Program-made: the position numbers and the translations under genes
Source of the DNA: Mytilus trossulus
Taxonomy: Eukaryota > Mollusca > Bivalvia > Mytilida > Mytilidae
Direction: 5' to 3'
DNA: 64,000 nt
NCBI RefSeq assembly: GCF_036588685.1
Contig: NC_086379.1
Location: 16,601,862 to 16,665,861 of the forward strand
The notes under the pieces: model-generated
What the model saw: the letters and a program-made list of their open reading frames with translations, nothing else
Databases searched by the model: none
What the model was told of the DNA's origin: nothing
Part shown: piece after piece, positions 1 through 8,915 of the stretch
How the letters are laid out: each line of letters begins with the position of its first letter
Position numbering within the stretch: the first letter of the stretch is position 1

Positions 1-1195
1 CCATTTGTTGTGAATATGTACCAATGTTGCACATAAGGTAAAGCTCATATGTTAATCACTGAATTATTCAAATGTAAATGTTTTGTTACTTTGTTAGTGA
101 TAAGTTTCCTCATCATGCAGGTTAGTTATTTAGCTGTCATTTTATGTGTACTTGTTACACGTGTGTGCTAAAAGTAAACCTTAGATGGTCATCGCTGAAT
201 TATATGTATCAATTTTTGATGTTTGTGCATTATACTCATATATTTCAGAAAATGCTTACCCTTCCGGAACACCTGATTTCACTCCCGGTTTTAAATAAAT
301 AGAGTTCGCGTTGTTTTTTATTTATTATTTGTAACTGTTGATGTAAATGTCTTTTAGTTTTATGAGTCTTTGTTTACTCCTTGGTTTTGATTGTTATTGT
401 CTTCAATATTATTCCAAACGGAGTAGATATTATGTTTATCCTGCAACATGCTTATAAATATGAATATAAGTCTAATGAATCATAAGCTAAGGCTATTGAT
501 GTTCTCAAAATTAATTTCTGGATTACTCACCAGAACTTCAGAAAATAGATGTTCATCAGAGTCATATTCAGACAAGTCGTAAGACATGATTTCTTAAGAA
601 ACGAATTCGTTTTCAGACTCTATTTGCTGTTTCTCATGTTAGAATGAATTTTAATAAATTTGATAGCGCTCCAAAGACATGCAAATTTTAAAATTGAAAA
701 TAACATAGTATAGCAAGGTGAAAGTGTTACTATCACCGGTTTTAAAGTGTCATTCTCAGAGCTGGTATTAAAATGTCTCGACAAATAGTGAAAATGGTAA
801 CACATGACTTTGTGTTCATATGAAACAGAATTCATAGAAAAAATCCATCTAAAACAAACAGAAAATACAAATCTTGCAAATTTCACTGTCAGGTATATAC
901 ATGATGTCTTGTTACAAAAAAAGAACACAATTACTCAAAACGGAATATAACTTATCAAATGGCAAAATCAAAAGCTCAAACAAATCCAACGAATGAAACA
1001 CCTCAGGAGGAGGTCAGCTTCGTATCTTTCATACGCTCAACTTCTCATTTCTGTTCAGTGAGGCTCGAATAAAAAATGATGAGATGCCAAATAAAATACA
1101 TAGTTAAAGCGCATTGTAGCAACCAACTTTTCAAAATACGTTTTTTTTTGTCTATATCAAGTATCATATTTCAAAGTGTTTTTTTGCCAAACCAA
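1..1195. other. Start of unit A1, no gene seen
   Basis: AT-rich sequence from about 25 on matches the start of unit B (about 34,270-35,560), including the block at 750-920 matching 35,300-35,430. Its conservation reflects recent duplication, not a recognised gene. Confidence 0.55.
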
Positions 1196-3045
1196 TAAAA
1201 TATAATTTGGAAGAAGAAATTGAGATTTGTAATATGACATTCGGTACTAGTTGCTCCTTGCAACAGGTCGTATTTCAAATTTTTTAACAATGTAACGTTG
1301 TATTGTTTCAAAATGTTAACTCTTTAAGTCTCTTCATTTTCATAAATATATAGATATGCATTGTTGAATAGTAATTGTCAAGTTTTGACGTATAACCTCG
1401 ATCAAAGTTTGACTTTTGAAGTCAAAACAAAATATTCATTAAAGCTGCATCATTATTAGGCAGTTCGCTGCAATTATATAATCAATCTTTAGTTGTCTAT
1501 CTATATTAATTTTGTTTATATGAAAAAAACCCGTAAGTTTGTTTTGGATACAATCCTTTCCATGTCAAAATAGCAAGATCACCTGGTTGTTTTCCAAATA
1601 CGGATTTTTGTGTATATATGAAGTATCATATTTCAAAGTGCTTTTTGCCAAACCAATAACATCCTATTCTTACTTGAATACCAAAATTAGGCGCAACATC
1701 ATATCCAAATACATCGACCATTAACACATTGGTTCTTGGTCAGGTTGTTGCTCAATTCTTCTAAGATATATAATCCATAATTCAAGGAGTGACGACAGAT
1801 AACAGAGGAAAATTCAAACTCATAGATAGAAAATAAACTGACAACGTCATGGCTAAATTTAAAAAGACAAACAGACAAATAATAGTACAGAAGCACAACA
1901 TAGAAAAATAAAGACTAAGAAGCACGAACCCCACCAAAATTTTGCGGTGTTCTCAGATGCTCCGGAAGGATAAGCAGATCCTGCCCCACATGTGGCACCC
2001 GTCGTGTTGCTTATGTTATTATAAATCCGGTAAATAGTCTAATTCGGTAGGTCATATTCGTGAAAAGGGGAAGGGTATTGTAGTTATAACATAAGGAACA
2101 TATCCGATATCACGTGTGAAACGGTTATTCCATAACGGTCAACCAACTCGTGATGGCGTCCGTAAAATTTACAAATGGATGAGTTCAACTTAACAATTGG
2201 GACCTCTCGGTGTAATAGCTTCCTTGTGAGTAGCAATCCTCTATCAAGGACATCATGATAGGAAATACAAGCCCTGGAATATCGAATCAATTGGGAGATG
2301 TGTACTCCGTATGCAGGCGTTATGTATTTTATTTTTATTTATTTATGAACGAAAACACCGTAGAATAATACTTTCTTTTTAACTATTGCATGTCCGTACA
2401 AAAATCAAACTTTAACTTTAGTTTGAAGTGGGGTTGTATAACATAATCATGTGTCATTGAATATTCCGTGAAACATTAAAACAGGCAATATCATGAAATA
2501 TGCCCGTTTTATACGCAACAACGATTATGGTGAAAAATGTTTGTGTTTATCTTAAAGATATGATTGACTCCAATTTATTAACAAGAATATAAGAACGAAA
2601 AATATTTCTGAACGGTGTATTTACGGCACACTCTCAAGATCGTCGCTTTGGCTTTGTAGAAGTTATAATTCAAGCCATAAAATATAATTTGAAAGAAGAA
2701 ATTGAGATTTGTAATATGACATTCGGTACTAGTTGCTCCTTGCAACAGGTCGTATTTCAAATTTTTTAACAATGTAACGTTGTATTGTTTCAAAATGTTA
2801 ACTCTTTAAGTCTCTTCATTTTCATAAATATATAGATATGCATTGTTGAATAGTAATTGTCACTGTTTGACCTTTGTAGTCAATACAAATTATTCATTAA
2901 AGATTCATCATTATTAGGCAGGTAGCTGCAATTATATAAGCAACCTTCAGTTGTATATTTATATTAATTAATATAAACAAGTTAAACGTAAGTTTCTTTT
3001 AGAGACCATCCCTTCAATGTCAAAATAGCAAGATCAGCTGGAATA
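1196..3045 (+). repeat. Pair of long direct repeats flanking a PLE-1 insertion
   Basis: About 1196-1590 and about 2678-3045 are near-identical over the first 185 bp (from AAATATAATTTGG to TAGTAATTGTCA) and recognisable to the end (CAAAATAGCAAGATCA). The sequence between them holds a PLE-1 3' fragment. Unit B has a single copy of part of this sequence (about 35,735-35,870), so unit A1 gained the extra copy. Confidence 0.65.
1830..2340 (-). mobile_element. Penelope-like element PLE-1, 3' fragment
   Basis: On the minus strand 2330-2084 encodes the C-terminal part of a reverse transcriptase polyprotein: YSRACISYHDVLDRG, LLLTRKLL, KFYGRHHELVDRYGI. The following non-coding part (to about 1830) is the repeat seen in this order in other PLE-1 copies at 18,890 and 8916-11,510, so it is taken as the element's 3' untranslated region. 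The upstream RT core is missing: 5' truncation, usual for this type. Confidence 0.65.
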
Positions 3046-3274
3046 ATTCAATGTTTGTTAAAGTTATTTGAAACGAGTTTCTTGGATGGATAATGGTATG
3101 AAAATTTAGAAACCTAGGCCTGTAATATACTAAATTAAGTCATCTTTGCACGTATTTTCACAATTATTACAAATCCGTAACATATAATGTTTTTTTTTAT
3201 TTAGTGAAAACTTTTTGGTTTAAATTCCGAGAATTACTGAATGTGACCTCAATAGAAAATCAACACTGACTCGT

Positions 3275-3560
3275 TGGCTGAGTTCACTTGAGTCTTGAAG
3301 AGTATCAAGTCAACGCACTCATCTGTCGAGTTGCTTTTCGGAACAACTTTAAGTAACTCTAGGATAAGGCCCTGACTAAGCATAAAAAAGGAAAACATCT
3401 GATTGGTTTGACGTCATTCAATGGTGTCTCGAGTTCAACCATGGCTAAGTGAAGGTTGGTACCGGAGTAACAGGGGTTAACTCGAGAGGTTGGAGTAAAC
3501 TCGAATTGTTTAAACCTGAGTAAATAAAGTTAACTCTAGAATGTCACGTGAACTCGGCCA
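3275..3560. mobile_element. TIR-type MITE, present in A1, absent in B
   Basis: The ends read TGGCTGAGTTCACTTGA and, on the other strand, TGGCCGAGTTCACGTGA (15 of 17 identical). The 286-bp interior holds several GAGTTAACTCGAG-like palindromic motifs and no ORF. Unit B runs straight through the equivalent site near 36,063 without it. The exact target duplication cannot be fixed because the flanks have diverged. Confidence 0.65.
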
Positions 3561-4537
3561 TGAACACGTAAACAATACGCGAGATTAAAGACATGCATTA
3601 GCGATGTTGTCTTTTTAAAGATATTTTGCATGCGTAGTTATTTGTCTACTTAACTTTATCATAACAGTTAACTGTTCTGGTGTATTAAATTGTTTCTTTT
3701 CGCCAACATTAAACCCCATTTACATTCAAATACACGTGTGTTTACATTCTTTTAATTAGGGGTTTTCCTATGTATTTGATCAGTGCAGTTGCCGAAGTTG
3801 TATCGTGAGGTCTCATGGTCTTCACACGGAAAAACTATCAATGATTAAGGATAAAAGTAGACTATAAAAATAGCACATCTTAAAAGAACGTTCAAGTATT
3901 TTGAAATACTCAAATTTTTGTAAAATAAATATGTGTAAACAATAGAGCAATAATCTTTATTTAGAACCATCAATACCAAAAGTTGTTTTTTTTAAATATA
4001 AGAAAGATGACAGTATAAAAAAACGCTAAAAAAGGAACAACTGAACCCATCTGCGGACAGCCTTGTTTAAATAAGTTGCAACCCTTGATCTAGGTCAATA
4101 ACATAAAGAATGAATAGTATTCGCATCTTAGAAAAATAATCCTGTCGAAGCCTTTTACAAAAGCTGCTGCGGACGGAAAGAATGCTGGAACATTACTATT
4201 TTATCAGCTGAATTATCAGCACAATGGGTGTAAATCAATATCAACCAAACCAGTAAACTGAATGAACAGTTTTTGTTTGGTCTGCAATTACTTTCAAGAA
4301 GGCTTAAAAACAGCAACCTAAGTAGCATTTTTAGCGAAATTCGTATGGACTATTTTCCTATTTTGTGATTAGTATAAAGTTGTTAAACAGTTAAAACAAT
4401 TCTTTACATTTATATGAATTAGTGTGTTTTCATACGGATGAATATTTACGCACAACCTCATGTGACCTACTTCACGGGTAGAGTTTATTTCCGGAACAAA
4501 TATCTACAAAAACGGTCATAACAGTAATATACAGATA
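3561..4537. other. 5' flank of the A1 gene
   Basis: No ORF. The last 100 bp before the first ATG (AACCTCATGTGACCTACTTC..) is well kept in unit B (40,470-40,555), so it may hold the promoter and 5' untranslated region. No convincing TATA box was found. Around 4200 lies the site where unit B carries the LINE insertion. Confidence 0.4.
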
Positions 4538-4616
4538 ATGTTTATGATGAGACGATTTTTCTTTCTTTATATTTGTTTGTTCATGAGAAAATACTGCTTA
4601 ACATTTGCATTATCTG
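4538..4616 (+). CDS. Exon 1, unit A1: signal peptide
   Basis: The exon encodes 26 residues starting at the first of three close ATG codons (4538, 4544, 4547). The peptide has two arginines, a hydrophobic FFFLYICLF core and a short second hydrophobic stretch ending FALS. It ends in phase 1 at G|GTAAGG, a strong donor. Related exons with the same ending and donor position occur at 40556 and 60976, which supports a real exon rather than chance. The Arg-Lys inside the hydrophobic region makes it an imperfect signal peptide, so cleavage is likely but not certain. Which ATG is used is not settled; unit B conserves only the third. Confidence 0.72.
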
Positions 4617-5539
4617 GTAAGGATGTTTTCATTAATATCTTAAGCAACATAGTTAAAAAGCAGAATGAATTTTTGAAAGTATGATTTTTTTTAATTACTT
4701 CAAAATATTTTAGAATATTGCTATTCCGGAATATCTGTGTTCACTTCGCTTTTTTTTTGGAAAGTATTAAGAGTTTAAAATGCAGATTTTTTTTTCTAAA
4801 TTCCTATTGTTTATTATCCATCTTTATGGTGTTTATCATGTTTATATATCTCAACTTTTACGATTCGCTCGTGTATACAACAACGTATTAGATTTTAGCG
4901 ATGTATTACTGAAAAATACTTTAAACAGAAGCTGGAAGAGTATGAGATAATGATTTAAAGAAACTAAATATATTGATAGGTCATGGAACTCCTTTTTGAG
5001 ATATTTAATTTATAAAATATGACGGGAAAAGGCTGACTTGGACTTTTACCTTATATTTGCATTGCTATTATGTTGGTCTCAAATCAAAAGAAAGAAAATT
5101 AATAATCTTCTTGATTTTGTCAAATGTCTTTTTATGAATTCTTAAGTCTTATTATCTCATTAATCCACCATTTTCTACATTTGAAAATGCCTGTACCAAG
5201 TCAGGAATATGACAGTTCTTGTCCATTCGTTTTATTTGCGTTTTGTTATTTGAATTTGCCATGTGATTATGGACTTTCCTAATTGATTTTCCTCTGAGTT
5301 CAGTATTTTTGTGATTTTACTTTATGCTAAAAGATAAATCGGTGTTATGGGGCAAAATATTTTACCTTGTATCGTATGGGAAAACACTGAGGAGTCTGAA
5401 CATTTGACACTTATTCTAAAACCTCACCTAAGTACACCCTTAGGAAGGGATATAGTTACGATATTGTTGTCAGGTCATTAAAGATTGCATATTTTGGCTG
5501 TAGTATTTATTTTCTTGATGGGTGTTGCATTGGCAATAA
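4617..5539. other. Intron 1 of A1, first part
   Basis: AT-rich intron. At about 4845-4900 a relic reads SQLLRFARVYNNVLDFSD, the PLE-2 C-terminal region, also kept at 40,815-40,875 in unit B. Nothing else recognised. Confidence 0.5.
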
Positions 5540-5730
5540 ATAGCTATCAAAAGTGACAGAATTATACTGTTGTACACTAGACACGCGTTTCGTCTACATA
5601 AGATTCATCAGTGACGCTAATATCAAAATATTTATAAAGACAAAAAAGTACAAAGTTGAAGAGCACAGAGGATCAAAATTCCAAAAAGTTGTGCCAAATA
5701 CGTCAAAGAAACATTTGTTCTTAAAACAGT
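5540..5730 (-). repeat. Repeat R1 copy, reverse orientation
   Basis: Contains the hammerhead at 5574 and the ATATCAAAATATTTATAAAG and AATTCCAAAAAGTTGTGCC blocks. The same sequence is at about 41,035-41,225 in unit B. Confidence 0.6.
5574..5616 (-). ncRNA. Degenerate hammerhead ribozyme copy
   Basis: On the minus strand CTGATGA, a TAGAC-GAAAC junction and GTC triplet are kept, but stem II is changed on its 5' side and stem I ends TAGTGT instead of TGGCGT. Likely weak or inactive. Orthologous by position to 41066-41109 in unit B. Confidence 0.6.
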
Positions 5731-5739
5731 TAATGACAT

Positions 5740-6190
5740 GATACGGGTTATTTTCTTCTCATATATTTTATGATGGTATGAAACTTAACCCCTAAAGAGA
5801 TTAATTTTGCTTGATATTCATATAATGAAGATATAAACTTTCAATCAGTTTTATTGAGGTCTGCAGCTGGCATGTCATTAACTGCTAGTAGTCTGTTGCT
5901 ATTTATGTATTAGTGTCATTTTGTTTATTTTCTCCGGTTACATCTTCTGACATCAGACTCGGACTTCTCTTGAACTGAATTTCTATGTGCGGATTGTTAT
6001 GCGTTTTTTTTTCACATAGTCTAAAGGTAAAGGGAAGGACTGGGATCTCATAAAAATGTTTTACCACGCCGCAGTTTTGCGCCTGTCCAAAGTCAGGAGC
6101 CTCTGGCCTTTGTTAGTCTTGCATTATTTTTAATTTTAGTTTCTTATGTACAATGTGGAGTTTATGATGGCTTTGTTAAATTATGTTGAT
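5740..6190 (+). mobile_element. PLE-2 3' region fragment
   Basis: Reverse complement of about 50,360-50,780: shares GACATCAGACTCGGACTTCT, the CCACGCCGCA and CAAAGTCAGGAGCCTC blocks. It contains no RT sequence. The corresponding place in unit B is 41,240-41,590. Confidence 0.6.
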
Positions 6191-7009
6191 TGTCACTTTG
6201 TTTAGTTTCTTTTGATACTTCTTCTGATATCAGACTCGGACTTTTTTTAACATAATTTCCGATATAAATATACTAACTCATTAACAGGGATATTCTCCAT
6301 AAGCAGAAAATACTGAAGTGTGGTTATGATGAAGTGAAAGTGAGATCGGGACTACAATTAAGTGTGTGTAACAATATTTCTATTCAGAAAAAGATAAATA
6401 AATGCACACATAAATTAAATACAACACAATGGACTGGAAAACAATCGACAAGTCACTTACACAAATTCTTCTCCTACAGGAAACTAAGTAATTGGGATAA
6501 CATGCATATAGAAGAGGAAATAAGTATAGTTATAAATCTCCAAAAAGCATGTAGTTGTAGAGCTCCACAAATCCTATAGTTTTAGAGCTCCTCTTAGGAT
6601 GTTTATATACTCTTATTTAAACCGTTTTAACTTTTGAATACTAGAAGTTACATTATTATTGCTGGCTCAAAAATGCTGAGTCAAATAGGAGCAAATTAAA
6701 CATGTTATATTAAATCAGACGAATTATACCCATCATGTTTTACTTAATTCATTGGAGGAATTTGCATCATTGGTCAAAATTCACATGTGGCGGCATTGTT
6801 TTCTCTTATATCAGTCCTTTAACGTCTCTAATAAATTCGATGAAGTCTGCAACTCATCATACTAAGTACTAAGTAGTAACACAATTATGTAGTTATTTCC
6901 CGAGAGTAACACCATCCCAGTAGTCAGCACTTTTGTGCTGACATGAATTATCATTGATAGGGTCATATTTATAAATTAACTGATAACAAAATTTTGAATT
7001 TTTGAAATA
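6191..7009. other. Intron 1 of A1, middle part
   Basis: Contains a block from about 6270 shared with unit B (42,050 on) starting TAACTCATTAACAGGGATAT. An open frame at 6334-6579 is not conserved in B. No exon supported. Confidence 0.4.
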
Positions 7010-7139
7010 CTAAGGCTTTTCTACCTCAGGCGTAGATTAGATTGCAATAGCCGTATTTGGAAAAACTTTTAGGAATTTTGGTCCTCAATGCTATTCAACT
7101 TCGTACTTTATTTGGCCTCTTTAACTCTTTGGTATTCGA

Positions 7140-7183
7140 GCGTCACTGATAAGTCTTTTGTAGACGAAACGCGCATCAGGCGT
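7140..7183 (+). ncRNA. Degenerate hammerhead ribozyme copy
   Basis: GCGTCA, CTGATAA, GTCTTTTGTAGAC, GAAAC and AGGCGT are recognisable. The core G of CTGATGA is A and the triplet is ATC, so cleavage is not expected. Confidence 0.6.
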
Positions 7184-7470
7184 TTATACAAAATGTAGTT
7201 CTGGTATCTATGATGAGTTAATTTACTACCATGGGGTGAGGCCACTGCTGGTGGAGATTTATTTCCCCGAGGATACCACCAGCCCAGTAGTCAGCACTTT
7301 TGTGCTGACATGAATTATCATTGATATGGTTATATTTATAAATTAACTTTTCTACTTCAGGCATATATTAGCGTACCTTAGCTGTATTTGGTAAAGCTTT
7401 TAGAAACTTTGGTCCTCATTACTCTTCAACTTCGTACTTTATTTGGCCTTTTTAACTTGTTTGGATTCAA

Positions 7471-7514
7471 GCGTCACTGATTAGTCTTTTGTAGACGAAA
7501 CGCGCGTCTGGCGT
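7471..7514 (+). ncRNA. Near-intact hammerhead ribozyme copy
   Basis: Identical to the intact form in stems I, II and III and at GTC, but CTGATGA reads CTGATTA. The changed base is the essential G8, so the fold should form without activity. Confidence 0.65.
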
Positions 7515-7545
7515 ATATTCAAAATTAAGTCCTGGTATATGTGGT

Positions 7546-7979
7546 GAGTTTATTCATAACACTGAAATAGGGAATTTGTCAAAAAGATCACAACCCAACC
7601 AAATAGTAGAAAACAGCTTGTGTCTACCTATGGGTCTCCAACACAGCAAATCATACCTCTTAACAATGTAAAATAGCAAACACAGTTATATAAGCAGTTG
7701 AACTTCGTTAAAAAGTAGTCCGAGACCGATGTCAAAACAGGTAACAGAATAAACTAAGTACAATGAATATGACACATACATTAACAACGAAAATGTCGAA
7801 ACTAAAACTGAAAATGGAAATATAGGTGACCATAGGTCAAAGAGAAAACAACCCGACAAAGGTGAAAAATACAGCCATTTGACTTTTAGCAGATACTGAC
7901 ATGCCACCCCTGACCTCGATTCAACTGAAAGATTATATCACAATAAATGCCTTTGTAGAATATAGTTAAAATATTGTAG
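7546..7979. other. Intron 1 of A1, last part
   Basis: Dispersed PLE-2-like repeat pieces (CACAACCCAACCAAATAG, GAGAAAACAACCCGACAAAG). The last 80 bp before exon 2 is closely matched in unit B. Confidence 0.45.
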
Positions 7980-8039
7980 ATGTCATTACAAAATCTACCA
8001 GCACTATTCCAGATGAAGATGAAAAGATAATTAACCTAT
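7980..8039 (+). CDS. Exon 2, unit A1: 60-bp linker exon
   Basis: Acceptor ATTGTAG and donor T|GTATGT bound a 20-codon phase 1-1 exon encoding DVITKSTSTIPDEDEKIINL and the first base of a Tyr codon. It forms a short acidic, Thr/Ser-rich linker between signal peptide and lectin domain. Exactly 60-bp homologues with conserved TKSTS..PDE text lie at 26494 and 43236. Conserved length, phase and residues in three units support it, though it is too short to stand out as an ORF. No function beyond a spacer is visible. Confidence 0.7.
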
Positions 8040-8528
8040 GTATGTATAATATTTACTTATAAATATAAGCCAAAATCTTACAAACTATGCACTATTCAGA
8101 TAACAAGAAAACAAAACAATAATCCACACACCCGCCAATAAAGAGAAAACCCTGTTGAGGGAAAATAATCTTGTATCTTATAAATATCAAGAAAGCTATA
8201 AAATGCCACGCCTCAATAAGAATAAACAACCACATCAGTCAACATTGCATGATATTATGCATTTTGTGAATATTTCAAAAGAAATCGTAGAAATGTTGTC
8301 AAGATGTTATAACCAAACAAACATGAAACCATCCGTCGCAAAATTGCAATTTCACCTACACTTATTTCAAGTAAAAATATCCATGATGGAAAAATAAACA
8401 GCAATGATGAATATAAGAACAAATAAATTCTTCATATTCAAAAATAATATGCACTTTTATCAAACCTTTCATTAAACCGATTATTCTATTGTAATTGAAT
8501 ATCATGAATAATTTATGACTAATTTCAG
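8040..8528. other. Intron 2 of A1
   Basis: Sequence shared with about 12,787-13,207 and 43,296-43,787. The left edge of the exon-pair duplication falls near 8110, inside this intron. A conserved-looking open stretch at 8155-8397 is rejected as coding. Confidence 0.45.
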
Positions 8529-8822
8529 ATCTTTGTCAAGGAGAAACACTGAATATTACCTGTCCAAAAAACTTTGTTATTGTGTTTGATGATGCAAACT
8601 TTGGTCGTGGACATTCAGATAGTGAACGATGTACACAGTTCTGGGGCATAGAAAGTACTCATTGTGACCACCACGAACATACCCTTAAAGTCTTAAATGA
8701 TAAATGTCATGACCAGCAAACATGCCTTCTTCCAGTGGACAAAACTGTATTTGGAAATCCATGTTTTATTGTTACAGAGTACCTATATGTGAAATATCAC
8801 TGTAAAAGACAGGGAAATCATG
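8529..8822 (+). CDS. Exon 3a, unit A1: SUEL-type (rhamnose-binding) lectin domain
   Basis: The exon starts after TAATTTCAG and ends at G|GTATGT; it is 294 bp and phase 1-1. The 98-residue domain opens with CQGET and holds eight cysteines, the usual number for a SUEL/RBL domain. It shows the family's three hallmarks in altered form: ANFGR for ANYGR, NPC for DPC, and EYLYVKYHC for KYL near the end. SUEL domains are small sugar-binding modules, usually secreted or on the extracellular part of receptors. The change from Lys to Glu in the KYL motif is unusual compared with the copies at 13208 and 43788, which keep Lys. The next exon in the secreted form is at 11769, and in the membrane form at 17016. 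Confidence 0.88.
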
Positions 8823-8915
8823 GTATGTAATGATTTATTTAAAAAAAAAATGATTTCGAAATGAAAATTGGTGCTTTTTAGGGTTATTGTCTCTGATGCT
8901 GACGAAGGACTTTTG

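Larger units (their letters stand above)
7010..7545 (+). repeat. Repeat R1, two tandem hammerhead-bearing copies with a small hairpin
   Basis: Copies at about 7010-7210 and 7350-7545 share TACCTCAGGC..GTATTTGG, a CTTCGTACTTTATTTGGCC block, the hammerhead and the TCCTGGTATC end. Ahead of each lies GTCAGCAC-TTTT-GTGCTGAC, a perfect 8-bp hairpin (6923-6942 and 7290-7309). The whole arrangement repeats with a period of about 330-370 bp. Unit B has one copy (about 42,605-42,805). Confidence 0.7.

Noticed and set aside
6334..6579. 81-codon ORF in intron 1 of A1
   Set aside because: The homologous sequence in unit B (42,120 on) does not keep the frame.
8155..8397. 80-codon ORF between linker and SUEL exons, with a similar ORF at 43,411-43,704
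   Set aside because: The third copy (12,830-13,080) has lost the frame, and similarity is explained by intron duplication. No splice context or domain.
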